DNA of 64,000 nt from Arachidicoccus ginsenosidivorans. Lineage in GTDB: Bacteria; Bacteroidota; Bacteroidia; Chitinophagales; Chitinophagaceae. Below, piece after piece: positions 1 through 9,417 of the stretch. Under the pieces are notes generated by a model, which saw only the letters and a list, made by a program, of their open reading frames with translations, had not been told where the DNA came from and did no database searches. The stretch lies in NCBI RefSeq assembly GCF_007971385.1, contig NZ_CP042434.1:2170001-2234000 (forward strand), written 5' to 3'. Position numbers and translations under genes: made by a program. The number at the start of each line of letters is the position of its first letter. Within the stretch, counting starts at the first letter, position 1.

Positions 1-1101
1 CAGCCTTACTACTGGCGTTGGTTATATTCAACCCCAGCTTGACTTTATCATTTAAAACCTTTTGACGTAAGCTAAGTCTGGCAATGAGTCTGCTCAAATT
101 GCTTTTAAGTAGAATCCCTTCCTTATCAAGATAGTTCAGACTGGCACTATAATTACTTTTGTCATTGCCTCCACTAAAAGAAATATTGTGGTTGTGAGAA
201 ATCGCCTGAGACCTTTCTATGGCCTTCATCCAGTCCGTATTAAAACCCAGATCATTTTCCGGGGAAATTGCGTTGCCATTGCCCTCTACATAAGATTTAA
301 TCTGGCTGGTATTCATCACGTCCAGTTTTCCGGAAACCTTCTCCATCCCAACATATCCATCATAGGATGCGACCGTTTTTCCTGCTTTACCGGATTTAGT
401 TGTAATAATAATAACCCCGTTGGACGCCTTATTTCCATAGATGGCCGTAGCGGCTGCATCTTTTAGCACTTCAACTGAAGCGATATCAGAGGAGGCGACA
501 GTAGTAATATCTGCACCGGGAATTCCGTCAATCACATAAAAAGGGCCCTGGGGACTATTAATCGTAGATGCGCCACGCAGCACCACGGCAGCAGAGGCAT
601 TAGGATCTCCACTGGAGGTAATATTGAGCCCTGGCACCTTGCCCTGCAATAACTGCCCAACATCTCCTGTGACGGCCCTATTCATCTCGTCTGGTTTTAT
701 GGAGGTGATGGCACTGGATAATGTCTTTTTAGAATTATTGCCATAACCGATCACCACCACATCAGACAGATTTTCGTGGAAGGAACCAGTTGAATGCGAT
801 AAGTTAATGCATCTGTCACATCAACCTGTGCCAATGAAAATGAAACGGCACTGATTTCCAGGACATCTCCCTGCTCGGCCGCAACAACAAAATGGCCTTC
901 TTTATCGGTAACAGTAGCCGCAGTCTTGTCTTTTATTTTGACTGTGGCAGCCACCACCGGGAGATTCTTATCATCCAAAACGGTTCCATTAATGGTTTTT
1001 ACCTGGGCTTTTGCACCCACGGCAACAAATAAACTTAGTAACAGAAAAATGGCTGCCGCCAGTCGGCATTGCGGCCTACGCTTACATTTTATTATTATCA
1101 T
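1..1101 (-). CDS. SusC/RagA-family TonB-linked outer-membrane protein, N-terminal part, frameshifted
   Basis: This is the start of a TonB-dependent outer-membrane transporter of the SusC/RagA kind, which imports oligosaccharides or other large nutrients; the rest lies beyond the left edge. I chose the ATG at 1101 because a signal peptide ending GAKAQ follows directly; an in-frame ATG at 1167 only adds a polar leader. The signal peptide is followed by a CarboxypepD_reg-like domain (NGTVLDDKNLPV). The plug domain follows in another frame and carries the typical VVVIGYG, a LQGKVPGLNI-like stretch and IYGNKASNGVIIITTK. The two parts are joined by a one-base loss near 771-776, where the run TTTT would need to be TTTTT. 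No SusD partner is visible because the downstream side is cut off. Family call is firm; substrate unknown. Confidence 0.85.
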
Positions 1102-1586
1102 AGTTAAGGGTTTAGTTTTATTAAGGTTGGGTTTGTTGGATAATGACGTTTTAATTTCAAGATGCATATCGCATTTATCATTCTGGTTTTCGTGTCGTTA
1201 TTTGTAAAAATTACAATTAAGCCAAAAATAACATTATTTAACATAACAAAATTTAAACGCCCCGTATTTATTTGCGAAAACGCTTTCGTGAAATTGCCCT
1301 GGTAATGACGCCCAATTGCCTTCGAAGAATTTTCACCTTTTAAGTCAAGACGCGTACAAAACACCCGACTATTTCTGCAGCTTTGTAGCATATTGCAAAG
1401 GCATTCTCCACAGGCTTTAACCAATATTTTCATTTTCACTCGCAACTATTGCCCAAATTTGTGATTAGCACCAATTTGCCATGGGTAATCCATAAAAATG
1501 CCCTTAATTTAGTTAGTTTCGTAGGGTTTGATAATCTAATGCTTATCCAAAAGCAATTAGTTTGTATTATAAAATTTAAAAAGGCC
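1102..1586. other. Divergent intergenic region
   Basis: This spacer separates the SusC-like gene (minus) from the glycosidase-like lipoprotein (plus) and should hold both promoters. The only clear element is a LacI-type operator listed separately. The small open frames here have no signal or domain features and look spurious. Confidence 0.5.
1275..1288. promoter_or_regulatory. Candidate LacI-family operator
   Basis: CGAAAACGCTTTCG has five-base arms (CGAAA/TTTCG) around a central CG and fits the AAnCGnTT core bound by LacI/CcpA-type repressors. It lies between a SusC-like gene and a divergent glycosidase-like gene, a natural place for sugar-responsive control. No LacI regulator is encoded in this window, so the link is inferred. 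Confidence 0.4.
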
Positions 1587-3751
1587 ATGAAGCTTATTAC
1601 TATCGGAGCTGTAATGCTATTTTGTATCTCCTGTCACGGGGCGCATTCCAATTCCAATAACGGGAAAGATAAAATAGACAGAAAAGCCGTTGTTTCCCGC
1701 CATGATGTGCACCTAACAGAGGTCGACACCCTGGGGTCACTAACAGTGGGTAACGGAAAATTTGCCTATACCGTGGATGTAACCGGACTTCAAAGTTTCC
1801 CGGTAGCGTACGCCAATGGAGTCCCACTAGGGACACAGTCCGAGTGGGGCTGGCACAGCTTCCCCAACGACAAACACCTAACATTTAAGGAAACCCTGGA
1901 TACCTTTAATTTTAATGGCAATCATCCGGCGCTCTATTCTGTTCAGAAAAAGACAGGCCGCGGCAAACTGGCATCGGACTATTTTAGAGCCAATCCACAG
2001 CGCATTCAGCTGGGCAATATCGGGCTAGTTCTGCTCAAAAAAGATGGATCCCAGGCAACACTCTTAGACATTAAAGACATCAATCAAACCCTGAACCTAT
2101 GGACTGGCATAATAACCAGCCAGTTCAAACTGGAAGGCACCCCGGTAGAAGTCATTACTTGTGCCGACAGCAGTAAAGACGCTATTGGTTTTCAGATAAA
2201 ATCAGCCCTCTTAAAGACAGGCAGCATAAAAGTCCGGTTTCGATACCCGACCCCAATGACCAGTTTTGCAGACAAGGCGGTTAATTATGCTAATTACGCA
2301 GGCAATACAACCAGTCTCTCTCAAAAAGATGGCCAAGCCATCTTCCTTAGAAAAATAGACACCACACAATATAACGTCATCGCCGCATGGAAAGGCCAGG
2401 CTGCTGTCACCCAAAAAGGCCAGAATGATTTTCTGCTGGTTCCAGACACAAACCAGGCGACATTTGCCTGCACTGTTGATTTCAGCCTAGTCATAATTCC
2501 TCTTTAAACCCTAGTACTGCGCTCAATTTCGCGGCGATAAAGAGTCATAGTATCCACGGCTGGCAACATTTTTGGCAATCAGGCGCTGCTGTAGATTTTG
2601 GGCAGTGCACCGATAAAAGAGCCTTTGAACTGGAGAGAAGAGTGGTCTTATCTCAATATCTACTAAGGGTTCAGGAGGCTGGCAATAATCCGCCCCAGGA
2701 AACCGGTTTGACTTATAATAGCTGGTATGGCAAACCCCATATGGAAATGATCTGGTGGCATATGGCCCAGTGGGCCTTATGGGGTAGGCCAGCGTTGCTT
2801 TCACCTGCACTAAGCTGGTATACCCGGGCAAAAGGCACCGCTAAAGCGATTGCAGAACGCCAGGGCTATAAAGGCCTTCGCTGGCCCAAGATGACCGATA
2901 ATCAAGGCCGGGAAACCTCCTCCAATGTCGGCTCCTTCCTTATCTGGCAAGAGCCGCATCTGATCTATCTGGCAGAATTGATTTATCAGGATACGCATAA
3001 CCTGGATTTTATGAAAAAATACCAGGATCTCGTTTTTCAGACCGCAGATTTTATGGCCTCCTTTGCCACTTACGACAGCCTGACCGGACGGTTTAACCTA
3101 GGCAAAGGGATTATCCCTGCTCAGGAATGTTTCAAGGCCTCCGAGACATTTAATTCCCCTTATGAACTGGCATATTGGAAATGGGCGCTTCAAACGGCGC
3201 AAAACTGGCGCACAAGGCTTCAACTTCAGCCAAATGCAGATTGGCAAGAAGTAATAGACCACCTGGCACCTTTATCTATACAAAACGGCCTATACAAAGG
3301 CGCCGAGGATGTTGCTGATTCCTATTCTCCTAGTAGTCCTTATACGATCGATCATCCCGCGGTTCTTATGGCACTAAGCATGCTACCGGCAGGAAGTACT
3401 GTAGACACCGCTATTATGAGTAAGACCTTTGATACGGTAAAAAAAGTCTGGCATTGGGAACACACATGGGGCTGGGATTTCCCCATGGTAGCCATGACTG
3501 CAGCCAGGTTACATAAGCCCGAAGAGGCCATCAATGCGCTATTCAAAGATGTAAAGACCAACACTTACTTAGTAAATGGACATAATTATCAAGACGGTAG
3601 GCTTACGATCTATCTACCTGGGAATGGAGCACTGCTTTCTGCTATCGCACTGATGTGTGCCGGGTCAAAGGAAGACCCTGAGCACAATCTCGGCTTCCCC
3701 AAAAACGGGCAGTGGAATGTAAAATGGGAAGGCTTTGAACAGTTGCCTTAA
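1587..3751 (+). CDS. Predicted secreted six-hairpin glycosidase-like lipoprotein, frameshifted
   Basis: A lipoprotein signal (FCISC, with Cys at about residue 16) follows the ATG at 1587, so I prefer this to the far-upstream 1449 start. The N-terminal half is a beta-rich domain with VGNGKFAYTVDVTGLQ and GTQSEWGWHSFPN. The C-terminal half is helical and contains HGWQHFWQSGAAVDF, PHMEMIWWHMAQWALWG and DGRLTIYLPGNGALL, like the (alpha/alpha)6 barrels of GH65-type and related enzymes. The halves are in different frames; a one-base loss near 2484-2488 (CC for CCC) restores a continuous protein of about 720 residues, and the 2508-2641 stretch then reads open. It is divergent from the SusC-like gene. 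I cannot name the CAZy family or the substrate. Confidence 0.6.
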
Positions 3752-3814
3752 AAGCAGTAAGGCCCAAAAACTAAAAAGAACGGATGCCCGGCTTTACCAG
3801 CAGTGTAGCGTATA

Positions 3815-4606
3815 TCAATCTTTATACAAATCAGGCCCCAGCCTTTTGGCATAAATACCTGTGGCCTGATGCAGGTCTATGTCCACCACCAATACGCCTT
3901 CCTTTCCATAAGGCTGGTAGTCAAGACAAGTACCATCTGGCGCAAACACCGCACTGGCAGACTCGGGATATTTTGAGCTGTAGTTTACACTGGCAAAAAA
4001 TATTCCATTTTCCAAAGCACGCATCATCATGGCCTTCTCATAATAAGGATTTTGGGGCGATAGAAACGTCGTCAATGTTTCTCCTGTAATATTACTCCCG
4101 CCAAAATGCGGATGAAAGACCAGCTGCGCCCCACGCCGGGCGCACCAACGCACAGATTCAGGGTACCTGAACCCTTCATGACAAATAACAATACCAAAGG
4201 TCAAATCATCTATTTGGAATAATTGCCTTTCAGTCCCGGCTGTCCAGTAATCATCCTCACTTGGATCCAACTGATTTTTAGTTTGAAAACCCTGAACATC
4301 TCCACTGGAATCAATTACGTAAACCAGATTCATCAGTTTTCCTTCCACAAAACCGTCCATGGGAAGAATAATAGCGATACTGCTTTGGCGGGCGATGGCC
4401 TTTGCGCGTTCTAAACCCTTCGCTAGCTTCTTGGGCGACAGATCTTCAGGGTCAAAACCCATGCCTGGATAACCCGGCAAATATGACTCCGGAAAGCATA
4501 CAATTCTTGCCTCTTGTTGTGCAGCCTGTCTGACCAAGCGCTCCAGATTTAGCAGCCCCTGACTTAATCCCTTAGGAATGGGAGCAGCTGCAAGTGCAAT
4601 TTTCAT
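3815..4606 (-). CDS. Carbon-nitrogen hydrolase (nitrilase superfamily amidase)
   Basis: A 263-residue cytoplasmic hydrolase of the nitrilase superfamily, which cleaves amides or nitriles through a Glu-Lys-Cys triad. All three are visible: Glu40 in CFPESYLPGYPG, Lys110 in QTKNQLDPSEDD and Cys142 in VICHEGFRYPE. Length is normal for a single-domain family member. There is no signal peptide. It converges with the glycosidase-like gene upstream, and no obvious operon partner lies beside it, so the substrate (for example an omega-amide or a carbamoylated compound) cannot be inferred. The start at 4606 is the first Met before the IALAAAPIP strand. Confidence 0.9.
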   Translation of the reverse strand: MKIALAAAPIPKGLSQGLLNLERLVRQAAQQEARIVCFPESYLPGYPGMGFDPEDLSPKKLAKGLERAKAIARQSSIAIILPMDGFVEGKLMNLVYVIDSSGDVQGFQTKNQLDPSEDDYWTAGTERQLFQIDDLTFGIVICHEGFRYPESVRWCARRGAQLVFHPHFGGSNITGETLTTFLSPQNPYYEKAMMMRALENGIFFASVNYSSKYPESASAVFAPDGTCLDYQPYGKEGVLVVDIDLHQATGIYAKRLGPDLYKD

Positions 4607-4688
4607 GATTTTCCCTTTTTAGCTCTTTTTTTACGCCTTTATCCGATTAAGTAAAACCGTCTTTTCCCAAATTTACGATGTCTGTTTG

Positions 4689-5768
4689 TTATGGGAAAAT
4701 AACAGTAAATACATAAGCCACCAGATTGACCAGCAGTACCACCCCATATAAGATATTCGTTTTGCCCTTACTTAGAGACAACATAACCGTAAAGACCGAT
4801 AATCCCAATAAAATCATTGATTTTGTATCCAAGCCCAATACAACATTCAACCCAAACAATCGGCTAACAAATACAACTGAGGGAATCGTCAGCCCAATGC
4901 TTGCCAGCGCAGAACCGAGCGCCAGGTTGAGACTGACCTGCAGATTATTTTTTCTGGCAGCAATAATCGCCGCCATCCCTTCCGGTAACAATACCACTGC
5001 TGCTATCAGCACACCCACTAAAGAAGTCGGAAGACCCGCTTCAATAACAGCAGCTTCAATGGTAGGCGAAAAAGCCTTGGCCAGTAATACAACCACCGCC
5101 AGACTAATCAACAGAAAAATAAGACTAAGTGTCACTTTTGTTTTCGTCGGGGTTACCTCCCCATGAACGATGATTTCTTCTCCACCTTCTGTTTGATTTA
5201 AAAAATAATTTTTATGTCGCACGGTCTGTACCAGCAGAAAAGTCCCGTAAATAGCCAAGCAGGCAAAGGCAATAAAAATCAGTTGCGCTTCGCTATACTG
5301 TGGTCCACTGACACTGGTTGTATAATTGGGCAAAATTAACGTCAGCACCAAAATAGCAATCAGGCTTACCAGTGCAGTATTAACGGATTCCTTTTGAAAG
5401 GATTGCTCAAAATGCTTGGCACTCCCCACCAGGATACAAATACCAATGATGGCATTTAAAATCAGCATTACCGCCGAAAAAACAGTGTCTCTTGCCAAAT
5501 ACAACGCTTTCTCTCCACCAGACATCATTAGTGCAATGATCAGCGCTACCTCAATCACGGTAATCGCTACAGCCAATAAAATTGTTCCAAAGGGCTCTCC
5601 GACACGCGCAGCAATAACCTCTGAATGATGCACAGCGGCCAGCACGGCTCCGATCAGCAAAGCACCAGTGATGATCTGAACTATTTGGGCGCCTTCCGCC
5701 CAACCCAAAAAATAGGCTAGCCAGGCAACGATTGGAAGAAGTAAAGACCAGTTTAAAAATTTTTTCAT
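4689..5768 (-). CDS. chaA: Calcium/proton antiporter, ChaA-like (CaCA superfamily)
   Basis: An integral membrane protein of about 359 residues with some eleven hydrophobic segments, resembling ChaA-type Ca2+ (Na+)/H+ antiporters. The two inverted alpha-repeats of the CaCA superfamily are recognisable: GEPFGTILLAVAITVIEVAL near the first third and LLPEGMAAIIAARKNNLQ in the second half, each with the acidic residue that binds the cation. I chose the start at 5768 (MKKFLNWS) because the 22 residues upstream are polar and unlike the family. It would export calcium or sodium across the inner membrane. It stands alone on its strand between the nitrilase and the MFS gene. Confidence 0.88.
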   Translation of the reverse strand: MKKFLNWSLLLPIVAWLAYFLGWAEGAQIVQIITGALLIGAVLAAVHHSEVIAARVGEPFGTILLAVAITVIEVALIIALMMSGGEKALYLARDTVFSAVMLILNAIIGICILVGSAKHFEQSFQKESVNTALVSLIAILVLTLILPNYTTSVSGPQYSEAQLIFIAFACLAIYGTFLLVQTVRHKNYFLNQTEGGEEIIVHGEVTPTKTKVTLSLIFLLISLAVVVLLAKAFSPTIEAAVIEAGLPTSLVGVLIAAVVLLPEGMAAIIAARKNNLQVSLNLALGSALASIGLTIPSVVFVSRLFGLNVVLGLDTKSMILLGLSVFTVMLSLSKGKTNILYGVVLLVNLVAYVFTVIFP

Positions 5769-5996
5769 CCAGGAATCTGATTTATAAATATGAAATTGTA
5801 TGACTTTGATGCATTGTCTTACATTGTCTTGCAATGATCTGCTTAAAAATAAACTTTTTCCAAAAGCTTCTAGTCGTCTATTTAGTTTATTTCTAAGAGA
5901 ATTGCAAAGTTTTCCCCACTAAGAGCTGTCATGCCCGGCAAATTTTACTACCTCAGGCCACCACTCATTTCTACCAGCAAAAATTAAACCTTTTAA

Positions 5997-7151
5997 CTAG
6001 CCTAGGCGATTCTTGCGTAATATGCAAAAGCAAAGAACACCCATCACCAGCCATTCTAGCAGGATGGCCACGGTCATGAGATGAATCCCAGCGTATTGAA
6101 CAATAAGGCCCATCAAATAATTGACCAGCATATTGCCGGCAAGGGCCAAAACCAGTACTATACCAAAGGCGGTTGCACTAAGCTGCTTGAACCTTTGGCC
6201 AACCATACCCAACATAAGCGGGAACCCTCCAGCAAGTCCGGCCCCGATAAGCACAAGTGCCCCAATGATTATCCAGCGATCCTTGCCCCAGGTAAGCAGG
6301 CTCAAGCCCAAAATCAGCAGCGAAAAGGCCCCTAACCATAGCTTATCCTGGGTGCACTTCCTTAAAACACTTCCCAAAAGCAACCGCATTACCGTCATTC
6401 CCACGACAGATAAAGACAGGGCAAATAAGGCCAGGTTCCCGGCAAACTGTTTCACACCGATCAGGTAAGACGTACTCCAATTATTAATTATGGATTCCAG
6501 ACTGCTTTGGCAAAAAAGAAAAAAAGCGATCATAATAAGGACCGGATCCCGCAATAATTTTTGGACTTCTTTTATTGGAAAACCACCACTCAATTTAGCT
6601 GGCGGAAACCCGATCATTAAATAAAACAGCCCCGACAAAAGGCAAAGACCACCAATTATAGAAATAATGATTTCATAAGGCACAACTTTTTCAAAAGCGC
6701 CCAGAACAAGTGGCATCCCTAGCGCACCCAGACCAAAGAAAACACCCAAAACACTTAAATTAGCCCCTTTACCGTCTTCACTTAAATCCGATACCAAGGC
6801 ACTCGTAGCACCGTTGATTGCTCCGCCGCCCAATCCAAACAAGAAAACACTTAATTTGAGCAGTCCAAAAGAGGTAGCATAGACAACCCCTTCAAAACCC
6901 AAAAACATACTAAAGCAACAACTGGCCAAAATATATTTATAACCGTACCGGTCTGAAGCCGGCCCAAAGAGAAGGGATCCAAAAAGAATACCTAATGGCA
7001 GTATAGAAAATAAAGTGCCGGCCCCCATTTCATCCAACACAAAACGCCCCATTAAGGCCTGCTTTACAGACCCGAGCATCGTAATCCCGGCCCCAAAAAG
7101 CAAAATGGCTATACAGGCGCCTGCAAAAACCAAATGTTGTTTACGATTCAT
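5997..7151 (-). CDS. MFS transporter
   Basis: A major facilitator superfamily permease of about 384 residues with roughly 12 membrane segments. The loop after the second helix carries GPASDRYGYKYIL, the MFS motif-A position; a long cytoplasmic loop (LSGGFPIKEVQKLLRDP) sits in the middle. I chose ATG 7151 (MNRKQHLVF), since the upstream alternative adds an unusual hydrophobic leader. The substrate is not evident; sugar transporters of the FucP/NagP sort are possible given the carbohydrate neighbourhood. It is divergent from the DeoR regulator across a 544-bp spacer, which makes control by that regulator plausible. Confidence 0.85.
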   Translation of the reverse strand: MNRKQHLVFAGACIAILLFGAGITMLGSVKQALMGRFVLDEMGAGTLFSILPLGILFGSLLFGPASDRYGYKYILASCCFSMFLGFEGVVYATSFGLLKLSVFLFGLGGGAINGATSALVSDLSEDGKGANLSVLGVFFGLGALGMPLVLGAFEKVVPYEIIISIIGGLCLLSGLFYLMIGFPPAKLSGGFPIKEVQKLLRDPVLIMIAFFLFCQSSLESIINNWSTSYLIGVKQFAGNLALFALSLSVVGMTVMRLLLGSVLRKCTQDKLWLGAFSLLILGLSLLTWGKDRWIIIGALVLIGAGLAGGFPLMLGMVGQRFKQLSATAFGIVLVLALAGNMLVNYLMGLIVQYAGIHLMTVAILLEWLVMGVLCFCILRKNRLG

Positions 7152-7695
7152 AAAAACAAGCTTTAGAGGTATCAATATTGCTGCTACCCGCCCAAGGAAC
7201 AGATAGGGTAAAAACCAGGTTAACAACAGCTTGATGCATAAAATGACCGCACATTTTTACAAATTATGGTTGACAAGAGTTTGCATACAATAAAATTGGA
7301 CGATCAAGCGCCGCGGCTTTGCAGCTTTGTACCATAAAATTACTTAACCCTGCACAAAAAGGCAATCTTTTTATGTAAATACTGATTAACGGCTATTTCA
7401 ATTTTGTCTACATGCGCTTCTCCTTTTAAAAGGGTATCCGGGTGACTTCCTACGCCAATTGTTAGATTACTGCTTATAAATAGGGGTATATCTTATCATA
7501 AATATTCAATATCTTTGTTTGGCGCACCTGCTTTTTAAATCGTAAAGCTGATGATTAATCCGATTGATATAATAAAATATCGTACTTTTATTTAGCGGTT
7601 TTATGCAGGTTTATACTTTTTACTAAGTTGCCTGGAACATAACTGCAGGAACTTGTTTTACTAAAAACGAAGTTACATTCTTAAAATGAAAGAAC
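7152..7695. other. Divergent intergenic region between MFS and DeoR genes
   Basis: A 544-bp AT-rich spacer. TATCTTTG at 7510-7517 fits the Bacteroidota -7 element (TAnnTTTG) on the plus strand, but no TTTG sits 19 bp upstream. I see no RNA gene, operator palindrome or convincing short ORF. Confidence 0.4.
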
Positions 7696-8460
7696 ATGGA
7701 AATACCAACGACTGGTCTTTTTAAAAATGAAAGACATGCATTTATCATAAAGGAGATTAATTTGCACAATAAAGTTCTTTCCTCAGAACTAAGCCAAAAA
7801 TTAAATGTTTCAGAAGATACCATTCGTCGGGACCTGGCAGAACTCGCAGATGCCGGTGAACTTATCAAAGTTCATGGTGGCGCCCTTTCCAGATCTTATC
7901 ATTATCCCATCCAGCAAAGTAAAACCTATGCCCATGAGGCCAAAAAAGCGATCGGCAAAAAAGCCATCCAATTACTGCGTCCCGGCGCCCATATTCTGAT
8001 CGGCACCGGCACCACCATGCTGGAGCTGGTGCGTCAGATACCGGACAGCCTGGAGGCTACCTTTTTTACCGTCAGTCCATTAATGGCGCTTGAACTAGCC
8101 ACCCATCCATTACTCAAAGTTATATTAATTGGCGGTCAATTAGATATGTCTTCCCAAATTAATATTGGCGAGAAGCCCATTGCCGAACTGGCAGAAATCA
8201 AAGTGGATATTTGCCTGCTGGGTGCCTATGGGATAGACCCCAAAGATGGTCTGACAGAAAATGACTGGTCCGTAGCACAGGTAAAAAAAGCCATGCTCAG
8301 GTCCGCCAGGCAGCTGGCAATCATTACCATCGCAGAAAAGCTAGACTCTTCACTTCCCATGGTTTTATGCCCCTTAAAAAATATAGACTATCTCATTACA
8401 GAACTCAATCCAAATGACCCCAGACTGGATGGTTACAGAAATGATATTGCGCTATTATAA
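7696..8460 (+). CDS. DeoR/GlpR-family transcriptional regulator
   Basis: A 254-residue regulator with an N-terminal DeoR-type winged helix (LSSELSQKLNVSEDTIRRDLAELADAG, about residues 28-55, then the KVHGGAL wing) and a C-terminal DeoRC sensor domain (GTGTTMLELVRQ, ILIGGQLD, and LLGAYGIDPKDGLTENDW) that typically binds phosphorylated sugars. Such proteins mostly repress sugar-catabolism genes until the effector builds up. It is divergent from the MFS transporter and 281 bp upstream of the isochorismatase-like gene. Which gene it controls is inference. Confidence 0.93.
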   Translation: MEIPTTGLFKNERHAFIIKEINLHNKVLSSELSQKLNVSEDTIRRDLAELADAGELIKVHGGALSRSYHYPIQQSKTYAHEAKKAIGKKAIQLLRPGAHILIGTGTTMLELVRQIPDSLEATFFTVSPLMALELATHPLLKVILIGGQLDMSSQINIGEKPIAELAEIKVDICLLGAYGIDPKDGLTENDWSVAQVKKAMLRSARQLAIITIAEKLDSSLPMVLCPLKNIDYLITELNPNDPRLDGYRNDIALL

Positions 8461-8741
8461 CCTGACCTGCATGGGTCCATGCAATAAACCGGCAAAAAAA
8501 GACTTTCTTATTAATTAATTGCACGTCCAATCACTACATCATTATTATGCCCTGTTGCTCAGTAAAAAAAGGCATAATCTACACCCAAGATAGCACTGTT
8601 TAACAGTATCCGCTAAACGGCTCAAATTGCAGCATTAACCATTCATATGCATCCGAGTGACGGGTATATGCTTATTTTTGTCCGCTGCTCAGATAAAAAC
8701 ACGCAGACTTTTTTAATCAACTATTACTTTATATTATTTCT

Positions 8742-9311
8742 ATGGAGGCAAATAACAATAACGATACAGCGCTACTGATCATGGATGTTCAGACACATAC
8801 CCTAAAATCCCTGAAAGACGCCAACTATTATGTACATGGAATTGCAAAAGCGACCGCTGCCGCCAGGCAGGCAGGAGTCCCCATCATCTATATCGTGGTG
8901 GGATTTAAGCCGGGCTATCCTGAGGTTCACCCGGACAATAAGGCCTTTGCCAGTATCAAAAAAATGGATGTCGGCCTTGACAATGCAGACAATTATGCCG
9001 TTCCCGCCTCTATTGGCCCCAAAGAAGGGGATTTACTGCTCATCAAAAAGAGATTCAGTGCCTTTGCCGGCAGTGGCCTGGATCTTATTTTGCGCGCTAA
9101 ACAAATAAAACATCTGGTCCTCGCTGGTATATCGACCAGTGGCGTGGTATTATCCACTCTCAGAGAAGCAGCCGATAAAGATTTTAAAATAACCGTTTTG
9201 GCAGACGGCTGCTCAGACAAAGACGACAGCGTCCATCAAGTGCTGTTGGAAAGGGTTTTCCCCAGACAAGCCCTGGTAACGACTATTGATGACTGGTGTG
9301 CGGGGCTATAA
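8742..9311 (+). CDS. Isochorismatase-like (cysteine hydrolase fold) protein lacking the usual catalytic Cys
   Basis: A 189-residue protein of the isochorismatase-like fold. Asp15 (LLIMDVQ) and Lys102 (IKKRFSAF) occupy the first two triad positions. The third, normally Cys in GxxTxxCVxxT, is Val135 here (GISTSGVVLST). Relatives with the same TSGVV variant exist in this superfamily, so it is probably a real subgroup and not an error, but ordinary cysteine-hydrolase activity is doubtful. It is cytoplasmic, with no signal peptide. It ends just before a strong hairpin shared with the convergent GH127 gene. Function unknown. Confidence 0.85.
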   Translation: MEANNNNDTALLIMDVQTHTLKSLKDANYYVHGIAKATAAARQAGVPIIYIVVGFKPGYPEVHPDNKAFASIKKMDVGLDNADNYAVPASIGPKEGDLLLIKKRFSAFAGSGLDLILRAKQIKHLVLAGISTSGVVLSTLREAADKDFKITVLADGCSDKDDSVHQVLLERVFPRQALVTTIDDWCAGL

Positions 9312-9333
9312 CAACCCTTATAGTTCTAAGCAT

Positions 9334-9373
9334 AAGGACGCCTCTTTTCCTTTGAAGGAAAAGAGGCGTCCTT
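9334..9373. terminator. Bidirectional hairpin terminator
   Basis: A perfect 19-bp inverted repeat (AAGGACGCCTCTTTTCCTT and its complement) around a 2-nt TG loop, between the convergent isochorismatase-like and GH127 genes. Flanking T-tracts are weak, but position and stability fit a shared terminator. Confidence 0.8.
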
Positions 9374-9417
9374 TGCAAAAATCAATTTAAGCCTTGATTC
9401 AATTTTTAAGATCTGCG

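Noticed and set aside
188-466. A 92-codon plus-strand frame near the left edge
   Set aside because: It is antisense to the plug domain of the SusC-like gene, which is well supported in the opposite strand.
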